A DNA stretch of 35,662 nucleotides from NCBI RefSeq assembly GCF_001280595.1, contig NZ_LITU01000053.1, positions 108,882 through 144,543 on the forward strand. The letters run 5' to 3'. The position numbers were made by a program, and so were the translations under genes. The notes under the pieces were generated by a model. That model did no database searches. It was not told the DNA's origin and worked only from the letters and a program-made list of their open reading frames with translations. This stretch comes from Paenibacillus xylanivorans. Lineage in GTDB: Bacteria; Bacillota; Bacilli; Paenibacillales; Paenibacillaceae. Of the stretch, positions 1 to 8,535 are shown in pieces. The number at the start of each line of letters is the position of its first letter. Within the stretch, counting starts at the first letter, position 1.

Positions 1-1
1 T

Positions 2-334
2 GCAAATGTCGTTGTATCCAATGCATTTGGAGTACCGGCAATTGCGGTTGATACGCATGTTGAACGTGTATCCAAAAGGTTGGCACTGGCAGGTTGGGAT
101 GACTCCGTACTTGAAGTCGAGAAAAAACTGATGAAGCGCGTACCCCGGGATGAGTGGACTTTAACTCATCATCGGTTCATATTTTTTGGACGCTACCATT
201 GCAAGGCACAAAACCCTCAATGTCATGTCTGTCCATTGCTGGACATATGCAGAGAAGGTAAAAAGCGTATGAAAACGTCCCAAATCAGGAAAGATAAGGA
301 ACGTGCCACAACCCCAAAACGAAAAATAAATTAA
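2..334 (+). CDS. nth: Endonuclease III, C-terminal part (gene starts before the window)
   Basis: DNA glycosylase/AP lyase that removes oxidised pyrimidines in base excision repair. The reading frame is open from base 2, so only about the last 110 residues are present. It begins with a stretch typical of the family (ANVVVSNAFGVPAIAVDTH); the Asp of VDTHV is the conserved catalytic Asp of the HhH-GPD fold. Near the end are four cysteines spaced C-X6-C-X2-C-X5-C (CKAQNPQC, then CHVC, then PLLDIC), the signature of the [4Fe-4S] cluster of Nth/MutY. A basic tail follows. The next gene starts 23 bp downstream, probably in the same transcript. The identification is secure; the 5' end cannot be seen. 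Confidence 0.95.
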   Translation, partial: ANVVVSNAFGVPAIAVDTHVERVSKRLALAGWDDSVLEVEKKLMKRVPRDEWTLTHHRFIFFGRYHCKAQNPQCHVCPLLDICREGKKRMKTSQIRKDKERATTPKRKIN

Positions 335-357
335 TGAGCAGAAGAGGATGAGTAATC

Positions 358-630
358 ATGAAATGCATTTCCGTGTACACTGACAATTTTGAGGCCTTCT
401 CCGATATTTTCGAACAAATCGTTGAACAGGAAATGGCTGAAAACGAAGAAAAAGAAGTAGAAGGTATCACTGTAAGTCATTCTGGCGATGTGCCTGAACA
501 TTATCTGGAGCGTATGTCCACGAAACCAGAAGTGGTTGTCATGAGAGACAAAGGTCGTGACATTACGATTTTGCAGCATGGACAAGTATTTGAAATTTTG
601 CTGCCTTCGATGGAGAACGCTGTTTCTTAA
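358..630 (+). CDS. Conserved-looking small protein, function unknown (90 aa)
   Basis: I do not recognise this family. The 90-residue product is acidic and soluble, with no signal peptide or membrane segment. Residues 1-35 look like an amphipathic helix rich in Glu (FSDIFEQIVEQEMAENEEKE), followed by mixed beta-like segments (EGITVSHSG, PEVVVMRDKGRDITILQHG). A good ribosome site (AGAGGATGAG) ends about 7 bases before the ATG. It sits between nth and a rho-independent terminator at 742-771, so it is probably co-transcribed with nth. Codon use matches its neighbours and the frame is intact, which supports a real gene. No function is proposed. Confidence 0.8.
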   Translation: MKCISVYTDNFEAFSDIFEQIVEQEMAENEEKEVEGITVSHSGDVPEHYLERMSTKPEVVVMRDKGRDITILQHGQVFEILLPSMENAVS

Positions 631-741
631 GAGATTTGGGATAATAAGTTATGCTGCTTCTATGTCACAGGGTTATCCTTTTGAAGGTGATCCGATTGGA
701 CATGGACGCAGCAAGCTTATGGAATACAATCGTTTCACAGA

Positions 742-771
742 TAAAACCGACAGCATCGGTTTTATTTTTTT
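742..771 (+). terminator. Rho-independent terminator after nth and the 90-aa gene
   Basis: An 8-bp stem AAAACCGA (743-750), loop CAGCA, TCGGTTTT (756-763) is followed by ATTTTTTT. It lies 112 bp after the stop codon of the small gene and separates that unit from the dynamin gene. Confidence 0.8.
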
Positions 772-839
772 ATGTGGAGAATTGCTGAGTGAGATTTTCT
801 TTGTCAGCCATCTTGCATTCAAACCGTTCAATTTCAAAC

Positions 840-869
840 TTGATAATGGTAAAATAAATGAATTATAAG
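840..869 (+). promoter_or_regulatory. Probable sigma-A promoter of the dynamin-like gene
   Basis: TTGATA (840-845) and TATAAG (864-869) are separated by 18 bases and lie just downstream of the terminator and 53 bp before the dynamin ATG. Two direct copies of TTCAAAC (about 814-840) precede or overlap the -35 box. This was read by eye; the start site is not proven. Confidence 0.5.
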
Positions 870-922
870 ATAAAGACATCGGACCAGATGTCAAATTAGA
901 GGAGCCAGGGGGAAGGCCAGTC

Positions 923-3900
923 ATGTCCAGAACAGATTACCCAGTAGAGATGGCCAAACCTCTGCTTCCACTGCGAGAAGCGATGGAGCAGACAGGGGAC
1001 CATACAGCTGTACAGGCTTTAACGGATTTGATCAGTAAGGCGGAAATGAAACAGTTAACGATTGCGTTTTGTGGACACTTCTCAGCAGGCAAATCGAGTT
1101 TAATTAATAGTTTATGCGGCAAGCGGGTTTTGCCTTCGAGTCCTGTACCTACAAGTGCGAATGTTGTATCCATCCGTAACGGTGAGCCGAGAGCACTTAT
1201 TTATACGTCATCAAACGTAAGCGCTGACAATTCAGCGGGAGTTCTTGAGGTTTCGCCAGAACAATTGGAAGAGTATTGCAAGAATGGTGGGGCATACACC
1301 TCCATTGAAGTATGGGATGACATCCCCCTACTGAAAGATGATGCGGTATTACTTGATACGCCAGGCGTGGATTCGACCGATCAGGGTCACAGCCTAGCAA
1401 CACACTCAGCACTTCATCTTGCCGATGTGGTGTTCTATGTGATGGATTATAACCATGTACAATCGGAGAGTAACCTTTCTTTTGCCAAAAGTCTATCCGA
1501 TTGGGGCAAACCGTTGTTTCTTATCGTAAATCAGATTGACAAACATCGGGAGCAGGAGCTTTCGTTTGACCAATATGTTGAAGGTGTAGAAGCTATTTTT
1601 GCAGCCTGGGAAGTCCGGTATGATGGTCTGCTGTTTACTTCGCTTCGGGACAAGGAGCATCGTTACAGCCAGTGGGAGCAGCTTCCTCAACTGATTGAAC
1701 ATATGATGAATGAAAAGGAAGGATTAATCAGGCACAGCCTTGCAAGCTCGGCGAGCCATGTGACTGAGCAGCACCTAACAAGACAGGCGGAAGAACGCGA
1801 AGAGGAAGAAACAGCGCTTCTGGAGGAAGTTGGGGGCAAGGAAGGGATTGAACGCCTAGAACGTGAACTGGGTCTCCTGGATCAAAAGGAAGCAGAGCTT
1901 CGTTCCAAACCATCGCGTGAACGGGAGAAGTTTCGGGCGGAGCTTGAACCCCTTCTGGCGAATGCGAACCTGACCCCGGCCGATATTCGTACCTCTGCCG
2001 CGGCCTATTTGGAAAGCCGTAAACCCGGTTTCCGGGTAGGCTTATTGTTCTCTGGTGGCAAAACGGAACAGGAGAAACAGCGTCGTGCTGCTGAGCTTGT
2101 TAGACTTTTGCAGGATCAGGTCTCGGGACAAGTCGAGGTTCATATCCGTACCATGCTCAGACAGCTGGGTGAGGCCCACCAGCTGTGGGGCGCTGAGTGG
2201 GAGCAGGCACTGAACGCGGAGCTGCCTGTGGTAGATGAAGCACTACTGGAGATGAAACGGAGCGCAAGCGCAGAGGTATCTCCCGAGTATGTGCTTCAAT
2301 TTAGCAAGGAGGTGCGGGGCGAGATTGAGTCCCGCTACCGCAGGGCGGCCATGATGCTGGCCGACCGCTTGCTTGAAGCGCTGGGCGCGCAGGGCAAAGC
2401 CGCGCTCCAGGCGCTGGACGCCAGCCGCGCAGCGCTGCTGGCGCAATCGGCGTCGGCGGCGCGCTATACGGCGCTGCAGCGCGCCGCCGACGCCGAGGCA
2501 GCAGGGCTGCGCAGCCTGCTGCCTCCTGCGGGCCCCCTCACCTCCGGGCTGTTGCCGGAGGTGCAGGGCCCGCCCGTGCCCACGCACGAGCCGGGCGAAG
2601 CTCCCGGCCCGCACGCGGGCACGGCAGAGTCTGTGGCTGCGCAGCCACAGACTCCAGGGGCACCGCCGCCGCGCAAAGCGGCAGTGCCTGGGCAGCCGGC
2701 GGCTGGCGCACAGCGCCGCCGGCGCCTGGACGCAGCGGCGGCACGGCTGGAAGCCGCCGCTGCGCTGGTAGAGCCGTACCCCGCCATGGGGTCGGCGGTA
2801 CGGGATCTGCGTGCACGTGCGGCTTCGCTTGCGGGCGGCACGTTTACGCTGGCGCTGTTCGGAGCGTTCAGCGCCGGCAAGTCCTCCTTCGCCAACGCGT
2901 TGCTGGGCGAAGCCGTATTACCGGTCTCGCCGCATCCAACGACAGCGGCAATTAACCGGATCATGGCTCCGGCAGGTGGCGCGGAGCATGGAACAGCTCG
3001 GGTCCGGATGAAGAGCTCGGACGCCTTCCAGGAAGATCTGGCGTATTCCTTCCGTTTGCTCGGACTGGGCGAGCCTGGGGCAGACTGGCAAAAACGGGTC
3101 AAAGCTCTTTCGCCACAGGATGTGCATCCGGCGGGGCGCCCGCATTACAGCTTTTTGCAGGCAGCCGCAGCAGGCTGGGAGGATACCGCAGATCAACTCG
3201 GCCAGGATGTGCTGGTAGATCTGAACGGATATAGAAACTTTGTCGCCAATGAGAAGAAGTCCTGCTTTGTCGATAGTATTGACCTGTACTACAGTTGTGA
3301 TGTGACAGAACAAGGCATCGTACTTGTGGATACGCCGGGGGCTGACTCCGTGAATGCCCGTCATACGGGCGTGACATTCAATTATATGAAGAATGCGGAT
3401 GCACTCATTTTCGTAACGTACTACAATCATGCTTTCTCTCAGGGAGACCGACAGTTCCTGAATCAATTGGGACGAGTAAAAGACAGCTCGGCGATGGATC
3501 AGATGTTCTTTGTGGTTAATGCGAGTGATTTGTCTTCCTCTGAGGAGGAGTTGGAGCAGGTGCTGGACCATGTGAGCACACAACTGCGCAGTAATGGCAT
3601 TCGTGCACCACGTCTCTTTCCGGTATCAAGCATGCTGGCGATGGAAGGCAAGACGGCCAACGATGCGACGTTACTGGAGCAATCCGGCTTTATTCAGTTC
3701 GAGGAAGAATTTAACCGATTCGCAGGAAGAGAGCTTGCGGATCTTGCGGTCGGTGGGGCTTCTGAAGAGATCGCACGGGTGATCAAACGACTGAAGACAC
3801 GTTCTGAGGATGCAACTCAGGGGGAAGAGGTTCTACAGCGACGTCGGGATGAGCTTGGCTCAATCCAGGAACAGTCACTTCAGAGGGTACATTTGCTCGC

Positions 3901-4594
3901 GGAACGGTCCATGAAGGCGGAATTGGCTCAGGAAACGGCTGAACTGCTCTTCCATGTGCGGCAGCGCCTGGGTTATCGTTTTAGTCTGTTCATGGCAGAG
4001 GCATTCCACCCATCAGTTCTTCGCGAGGATCGGGGAAATCTGAAAGCAGCCTTCGCTGCCTGCGGTCGCGAACTGCTGCGCATGATTGCCATCGAACTGG
4101 AACAGGAACTGCTCGCAACCACACTTAGACTCGAACAGGCTGGTCAGACTTGGCTGCACAAGCAAGTGAACGAATGTGTAGATGAACTGAAACGATTGTC
4201 CGGTGGGATGGATCTGTCGTTGCCACTGAACGAACGCTGGAGTACACCTGTCCTAGAAGAGGTGCGTCTGGAAGAACCTTCGGGTTGGAAAGCATATCTG
4301 GGTTATTTCCGTAATCCGAAACAGTTCTTCGAAGGAGATGGACGCCAGCGGCTGCAAGAAGCACTTGATCCTGTTATTAAACAGATGGTGATCGATGTTC
4401 TACCTGTTGCAGAGAATAAGCTGGTTCAATTCTATGACAACCAGCTTGTGCAGTCTTTGCAGCATCAATCCGGTCAATTGGAAGAGAGACTTGAGGAGGC
4501 CGTAGGTGCCCTTCATGAGACACTGACCAGTGGAATCCCTGCCGGAAAATGGGAGGGCCTGTCTATACAACTGGGACAGATCGAACGTGAATAA
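923..4594 (+). CDS. dynA: Double-headed bacterial dynamin-like GTPase (DynA/YpbR type)
   Basis: A 1223-residue protein with two complete dynamin-type GTPase units in one chain. Head 1 has a P-loop GHFSAGKSS at 51-59, DTPG at 145-148 and NQID at 203-206. Head 2 has GAFSAGKSS at 647-655, DTPG at 803-806 and NASD at 866-869. Each head is followed by long Glu/Arg-rich helical stretches, as expected for a dynamin stalk. In Bacillus subtilis the fused two-unit dynamin DynA (YpbR) has nearly the same length; it binds membranes, tethers and fuses them, and helps cells withstand membrane stress and phage. The start has a strong GAGGAG/AGGGGGAAGG ribosome site. Oddity: residues about 484-653, joining stalk 1 to head 2, are Ala/Pro/Arg-rich low-complexity sequence encoded by about 80% G+C DNA, unlike the rest of the gene. 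Function is inferred by homology. Confidence 0.92.
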   Translation: MSRTDYPVEMAKPLLPLREAMEQTGDHTAVQALTDLISKAEMKQLTIAFCGHFSAGKSSLINSLCGKRVLPSSPVPTSANVVSIRNGEPRALIYTSSNVSADNSAGVLEVSPEQLEEYCKNGGAYTSIEVWDDIPLLKDDAVLLDTPGVDSTDQGHSLATHSALHLADVVFYVMDYNHVQSESNLSFAKSLSDWGKPLFLIVNQIDKHREQELSFDQYVEGVEAIFAAWEVRYDGLLFTSLRDKEHRYSQWEQLPQLIEHMMNEKEGLIRHSLASSASHVTEQHLTRQAEEREEEETALLEEVGGKEGIERLERELGLLDQKEAELRSKPSREREKFRAELEPLLANANLTPADIRTSAAAYLESRKPGFRVGLLFSGGKTEQEKQRRAAELVRLLQDQVSGQVEVHIRTMLRQLGEAHQLWGAEWEQALNAELPVVDEALLEMKRSASAEVSPEYVLQFSKEVRGEIESRYRRAAMMLADRLLEALGAQGKAALQALDASRAALLAQSASAARYTALQRAADAEAAGLRSLLPPAGPLTSGLLPEVQGPPVPTHEPGEAPGPHAGTAESVAAQPQTPGAPPPRKAAVPGQPAAGAQRRRRLDAAAARLEAAAALVEPYPAMGSAVRDLRARAASLAGGTFTLALFGAFSAGKSSFANALLGEAVLPVSPHPTTAAINRIMAPAGGAEHGTARVRMKSSDAFQEDLAYSFRLLGLGEPGADWQKRVKALSPQDVHPAGRPHYSFLQAAAAGWEDTADQLGQDVLVDLNGYRNFVANEKKSCFVDSIDLYYSCDVTEQGIVLVDTPGADSVNARHTGVTFNYMKNADALIFVTYYNHAFSQGDRQFLNQLGRVKDSSAMDQMFFVVNASDLSSSEEELEQVLDHVSTQLRSNGIRAPRLFPVSSMLAMEGKTANDATLLEQSGFIQFEEEFNRFAGRELADLAVGGASEEIARVIKRLKTRSEDATQGEEVLQRRRDELGSIQEQSLQRVHLLAERSMKAELAQETAELLFHVRQRLGYRFSLFMAEAFHPSVLREDRGNLKAAFAACGRELLRMIAIELEQELLATTLRLEQAGQTWLHKQVNECVDELKRLSGGMDLSLPLNERWSTPVLEEVRLEEPSGWKAYLGYFRNPKQFFEGDGRQRLQEALDPVIKQMVIDVLPVAENKLVQFYDNQLVQSLQHQSGQLEERLEEAVGALHETLTSGIPAGKWEGLSIQLGQIERE
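2371..2880 (+). other. Extremely G+C-rich linker segment inside dynA
   Basis: Counted by hand, 2401-2460 has 48 of 60 G or C and 2701-2760 has 50 of 60, against 27 of 60 at 1501-1560 in the same gene. The segment encodes an Ala/Pro/Arg-rich low-complexity linker between the first stalk and the second GTPase head. It holds several inverted repeats: CACCTCCGG (2539-2547) with CCGGAGGTG (2555-2563), a 28-bp palindrome at 2627-2654, and CCGTAC-type arms around 2773-2810. The reading frame stays open throughout. Confidence 0.85.
2627..2654. repeat. 28-bp perfect palindrome inside dynA
   Basis: GAGTCTGTGGCTGC (2627-2640) is followed directly, with no spacer, by its exact reverse complement (2641-2654). 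It lies in the middle of the G+C-rich linker and encodes part of the segment ESVAAQPQTP. Confidence 0.9.
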
Positions 4595-4675
4595 AAGGTA
4601 TTCAAATCCATGTCTGTATGGAAACGGTTTTAAAACAAAATGAGTTATACAGCGATATTTTGAAATGTTGTCGCT

Positions 4676-4728
4676 GTACCAAAAAAGGCCCCTGCCTCTA
4701 AAGGCATACAGGGAGCCTTTTTTGGTAC
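4676..4728 (+). terminator. Palindromic terminator after dynA
   Basis: GTACCAAAAAAGGC (4676-4689) pairs with GCCTTTTTTGGTAC (4715-4728); within it CCCTG pairs with CAGGG and TGCC with GGCA. The T-run and A-run arms make it look bidirectional. A further 7-bp inverted pair, TACAGCG (from 4648) with CGCTGTA, overlaps its left edge and could form an alternative hairpin. Confidence 0.85.
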
Positions 4729-4770
4729 GAACAACCTGAAAGAAAGAGAATATTCAAACATTTGATTGAT

Positions 4771-4915
4771 AGGAGGGTATCTACCTCCCTTAATGACGCA
4801 TTAAGGTGAAAGTAGCCGGAATATGGTCGCTTATTCGCTTTGCCGCGAATGGGGGACGGTGATAAACTTCATAAATGTTCATACTGTTTTTGAACGATAT
4901 AAGAGGAGGAGAGAC
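4771..4915 (+). promoter_or_regulatory. Structured 5' leader of the ABC exporter operon
   Basis: Two adjoining hairpins are visible. GGAGG (4772-4776) pairs with CCTCC (4784-4788). CCTTAATG (4788-4795) pairs perfectly with CATTAAGG (4799-4806) across a 3-base loop. A third, TATTCGC...GCGAATG, lies around 4832-4852. The first two share bases, so they would compete. The ATG inside the second stem opens a 3-codon frame (ATG ACG CAT TAA). Attenuation control is known for B. subtilis bmrCD; control here is inference. Confidence 0.4.
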
Positions 4916-6688
4916 ATGGATGTTCTCAGGCAATTGCAGATCTTTTTCTGGGAGAAGCGTACGTATTTATTTTTATCGATCTTATGCCTCGCCATAGCGA
5001 CCGCGCTTGGGCTGGTGTATCCAAACCTGCTAAGGATACTGATTGATGACGTTATCACTCCGCGTAATTTTGAAGACGTTCCCAAACTTGCTTTAACGGT
5101 ATTAGGTGTCGTTATTCTAAAAGCAGGAATGCAATTTTTACACGGTCTTTTTGGAGGGCGTCTCGGAAACTTCCTGGCGTACCGACTTCGTAACGCTTGT
5201 TACGAAAAGCTTCAATTTTTATCCTTCCGGTATTATGATACGGCCAAAACGGGAGACTTGATGTCCCGCCTCACGGGAGATCTCGAAGCAATCCGCAACT
5301 TTATTGGATTTGGCTTCGCTCAAATTCTCAACATGGTTCTGATGGTCGTATTCGGCGCAATCATGATGATGACCATGAGTTGGAAGCTTACCTTGCTTAC
5401 GCTCATATGTATTCCTCTGCTTGCCTTCGTTGCGCTGAGATTCGAATCCCGAATTCACCCTGCGTTTCAAGAAATGCGGCTGGCACTCAGTTCATTGACG
5501 ACGGCGGTACAGGAGAATATTACAGGAGTGCGGACTGTAAAATCTTTTGCACGCGAGCCTTACGAAGTGGAGAAGTTTTCCACACGCAACGAGCGTTACA
5601 AAACGAATCAGATTCATGCTGCAACATTGTGGAGCCACTATTTTCCGATCATGGAGATACTCGCTTCTGTAAGCGTAGTGCTACTGCTACTGGTGGGCGG
5701 AAACATGGTTATTGAAAAATCGTTAACACTCGGTCAACTCGTTGCCTTTTTCAGTTTGATCTGGTACATAATCGGTCCAATGTGGAACCTTGGCTTCCAC
5801 ATCAACAACTATACGCAATCCAAAGCATCGGGTGAACGGGTGTTGGAACTGTTGAATACGCCGGTGGATGTACAAGAGACAGAAGATCCAGTCATTGTGG
5901 AGGCTGATCAAGTCAATGGGCATGTAACCTTTGAATCCGTTACCTTTGCTTACGGCAATAAAATGCCGGCAGTAACCGATATAAACTTTGATGCGCCACC
6001 AGGCTCTGTAATCGGCTTCCTGGGAGGAACAGGTTCGGGTAAATCGACCATTATTCAGCTCCTGATGCGTGCATACAATGTGAACTCGGGAACCATCAAG
6101 CTGGACGGCAAAAATATTAAAGACATTGGAATTCGCAGCCTGAGGAGTCAGATTGCTTCTGTGTTCCAGGAAACGTTCCTGTTCTCTTCCAGCATTCGGA
6201 ACAACATATCATATGGACTCAAGAATGTAACAATGGATGAAATTATCCGCGCAGCGAAACTTGCTAAAGCCCATGAATTTATCATGGAATTCCCTGATGG
6301 TTACGATACCGTCGTTGGGGAACGCGGGATGGGCCTGTCCGGAGGACAGAAACAACGGATTGCCATCGCAAGGGCTCTGCTGAAAAACCCGAAAATTCTC
6401 GTCCTGGATGATGCAACCAGTGCGGTTGACATGGAGACCGAACATGAAATTCAATCGGGTTTCCAGGAAGTCATGCGTGGAAGGACTACGTTTATCATTG
6501 CGCATCGAATCTCTTCCCTGCGTCACGCAGATGAAATTCTGGTGCTGGATGAAGGACGGGTTGTTCAACGTGGAACACACAAACGTCTCATCGAAGAACC
6601 TGGGCCTTACCGGGACGTATATCAGATTCAATACGCAGATTATATTGCCCGCGGTAAGCGGGAGGCTGGGGAGCAGGTGAATTCATGA
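4916..6688 (+). CDS. ABC exporter half-transporter with degenerate Walker B (BmrC/YheI-like)
   Basis: A 590-residue half-transporter: about six membrane helices in residues 15-310, then an ATPase domain. Walker A GGTGSGKS is at 370-377, the signature LSGGQ at 474-478 and Walker B ends LDD at 497-499. The catalytic Glu is replaced by Asp499, so the ATP site formed with this Walker B should be slow or inactive. That asymmetry is typical of heterodimeric exporters such as BmrC/BmrD, which expel drugs. I chose ATG 4916 because AGGAGGAGA lies 6 bases upstream; an in-frame ATG at 4823 would add 31 residues, lacks a good ribosome site and lies in the structured leader. The stop overlaps the next start (ATGA), so the two subunits are translationally coupled. 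Substrate unknown. Confidence 0.9.
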   Translation: MDVLRQLQIFFWEKRTYLFLSILCLAIATALGLVYPNLLRILIDDVITPRNFEDVPKLALTVLGVVILKAGMQFLHGLFGGRLGNFLAYRLRNACYEKLQFLSFRYYDTAKTGDLMSRLTGDLEAIRNFIGFGFAQILNMVLMVVFGAIMMMTMSWKLTLLTLICIPLLAFVALRFESRIHPAFQEMRLALSSLTTAVQENITGVRTVKSFAREPYEVEKFSTRNERYKTNQIHAATLWSHYFPIMEILASVSVVLLLLVGGNMVIEKSLTLGQLVAFFSLIWYIIGPMWNLGFHINNYTQSKASGERVLELLNTPVDVQETEDPVIVEADQVNGHVTFESVTFAYGNKMPAVTDINFDAPPGSVIGFLGGTGSGKSTIIQLLMRAYNVNSGTIKLDGKNIKDIGIRSLRSQIASVFQETFLFSSSIRNNISYGLKNVTMDEIIRAAKLAKAHEFIMEFPDGYDTVVGERGMGLSGGQKQRIAIARALLKNPKILVLDDATSAVDMETEHEIQSGFQEVMRGRTTFIIAHRISSLRHADEILVLDEGRVVQRGTHKRLIEEPGPYRDVYQIQYADYIARGKREAGEQVNS

Positions 6689-8535
6689 GTGCCGAAACGG
6701 TAGCCGATAGGCGTGAGGTCAAAGAGACCTCTGACAAGAAAATGAATGAACGTTTTGTATATAAAGACGACGAAATAATTGAAAAACCGTTTAACTGGCG
6801 TGAGTTCGGACGTTTGTTCGCGTACATGAAGCCTTATGCAAGACAACTCTTGCCACTCATTATTCTTATGATGATTCTAGGCACCATTACGAAATTATCC
6901 GTTCCATTTTTGATCAGTTTGGCGATTGATAAAGCGATTGCACCTGCAACGGGGTTGCCAAGCTTGACGATGCTCTACATTATTGCTGGTTCTGTGCTTG
7001 TGTTGTACCTGATTCAATGGGCTGCCAATACGTACAGAATCAAATTGACGAACATTATCGGACAACGGGTCATTTACGATCTTCGTTCGGATTTGTTCAA
7101 ACATATTCAGAAGCTGTCCTTTAACTTTTTCGACAAAAGGCCTGCGGGTTCGGTGCTGGTGCGCGTCACCAATGATATCAACTCGTTGCAGGACCTGTTC
7201 ACTAACGGTGCGGTTAACGTCATGATTGACTGTGTGCAGCTGTTGGGGATTATCGTCATTTTGCTGCTGATCAACTGGAAACTGGGCCTTGCGGTCATTA
7301 TTACGGTTCCGCTCATGTTTATTATTTCGACCAAACTGCGTGTGCTGATCCGCCGTGCCTGGCAGGATGTACGCATGAAGAACTCACGCATCAACTCCCA
7401 TTTGAATGAATCCATTCAGGGGATTCGTGTGACTCAGGCTTATACGCAGGAAAAAGAAAACATGAAGTATTTTGACAACATGAATCTGTCGAGCAAAAAA
7501 TCCTGGGATAGAGCATCGGCCATGAACCAGGGTTTTGGTCCTCTGATTGAAATTACAGGCGGCTTCGGAACGTTAATCCTGTTCTGGTTCGGTGCTTACC
7601 TGATTCAAGAAGGGCAGCTGACGATCGGATTGCTTGTAGCCTTTGCCAACTATGTCGGCAACTTCTGGGACCCGATTAACCGTCTGGGACAGATGTACAA
7701 TCAGTTGCTCGTTGCCATGGCTTCCTCTGAACGGATTTTCGAGTTTATGGATGAGGAGCCGAGCATTGCAGATAAACCTGGAGCCAAGCCGCTTCCTTCT
7801 ATTAAAGGAGATATTGTATTCGACAATGTGGTGTTTGAATATGAGAAAGGCAGACAGGCGCTGAAGGGAATCAGTTTCGCTGCAGGTGCCGGACAATCGA
7901 TTGCACTTGTAGGTCATACGGGTTCCGGTAAAAGTACCATTATCAATCTCATCAGCCGATTCTATGACATATCTGGCGGACGTCTGACTATTGATGGTCA
8001 GGATGTAAGGGATGTTACCGTTGAGAGTCTGCGCAGCCAGATCAGTATTGTGTTGCAGGATACGTTTATCTTCTCTGGCTCCATTCGCGATAATATCCGT
8101 TTTGGACGGCTGGATGCAACCAATGAAGAAGTGGAAGAAGCTGCGAAGGCTGTTAATGCCCATGAATTCATTATGAAGCTGCCGGGTGGATACGATACGG
8201 AAGTCGAAGAACGGGGCAATGTATTATCCATGGGACAACGACAATTGTTATCCTTTGCCCGTGCCTTGCTGGCTGACCCTCGAATCTTGATTTTGGATGA
8301 AGCGACTGCCAGCATTGACACCGAAACGGAGCTCAAAATTCAGGAGGCTTTGAAAGTGCTATTGCAAGGAAGAACTTCCTTTATGGTGGCCCACCGTCTC
8401 TCGACGATCCGAAATGCGGATAACATTATCGTGCTGGATCATGGTGAAATCAAGGAAGAAGGAAACCATGAGCAACTTATCCAGAAACAAGGAGTTTATA
8501 ATGGATTAATAGAAGCTCAATACAGATTTTTGTAA
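6685..8535 (+). CDS. ABC exporter half-transporter with canonical Walker B (BmrD/YheH-like)
   Basis: A 616-residue partner of the preceding subunit. An N-terminal extension of about 45 charged residues precedes roughly six membrane helices (to about residue 350), then the ATPase domain: GHTGSGKS at 410-417, LSMGQ at 514-518, Walker B ILILDE with Asp538 and catalytic Glu539. Its signature carries Met in place of the usual first Gly. The weak signature here faces the weak Walker B of the partner, giving one degenerate and one consensus ATP site, exactly the BmrCD arrangement. It overlaps the upstream gene by 4 bases. Likely role is export of a drug or amphipathic compound from the membrane; the substrate cannot be read from sequence. 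Confidence 0.9.
   Translation: MSAETVADRREVKETSDKKMNERFVYKDDEIIEKPFNWREFGRLFAYMKPYARQLLPLIILMMILGTITKLSVPFLISLAIDKAIAPATGLPSLTMLYIIAGSVLVLYLIQWAANTYRIKLTNIIGQRVIYDLRSDLFKHIQKLSFNFFDKRPAGSVLVRVTNDINSLQDLFTNGAVNVMIDCVQLLGIIVILLLINWKLGLAVIITVPLMFIISTKLRVLIRRAWQDVRMKNSRINSHLNESIQGIRVTQAYTQEKENMKYFDNMNLSSKKSWDRASAMNQGFGPLIEITGGFGTLILFWFGAYLIQEGQLTIGLLVAFANYVGNFWDPINRLGQMYNQLLVAMASSERIFEFMDEEPSIADKPGAKPLPSIKGDIVFDNVVFEYEKGRQALKGISFAAGAGQSIALVGHTGSGKSTIINLISRFYDISGGRLTIDGQDVRDVTVESLRSQISIVLQDTFIFSGSIRDNIRFGRLDATNEEVEEAAKAVNAHEFIMKLPGGYDTEVEERGNVLSMGQRQLLSFARALLADPRILILDEATASIDTETELKIQEALKVLLQGRTSFMVAHRLSTIRNADNIIVLDHGEIKEEGNHEQLIQKQGVYNGLIEAQYRFL

Noticed and set aside
662..868. Open frame after the 90-aa gene whose first part looks protein-like (MSQGYPFEGDPIGHGRSK)
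   Set aside because: It has no ribosome site, runs straight through the terminator hairpin and the dynA promoter, and its second half is not protein-like. Perhaps a decayed gene, but not supported.
2243..3102. Several long open frames on the minus strand and in other plus frames across the G+C-rich part of dynA
   Set aside because: High G+C makes stop codons rare in all frames. They are Arg/Ala/Pro-rich, lack ribosome sites, and overlap a gene whose motifs are intact.
4823..4915. N-terminal extension of the first exporter subunit by 31 residues
   Set aside because: ATG 4916 has AGGAGGAGA at ideal distance and begins like related exporters; the extension lies in a hairpin-rich leader with no good ribosome site.
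7573..8163. 196-codon open frame on the minus strand opposite the second exporter subunit
   Set aside because: It has no recognisable domain or ribosome site and lies wholly within a clear coding gene.
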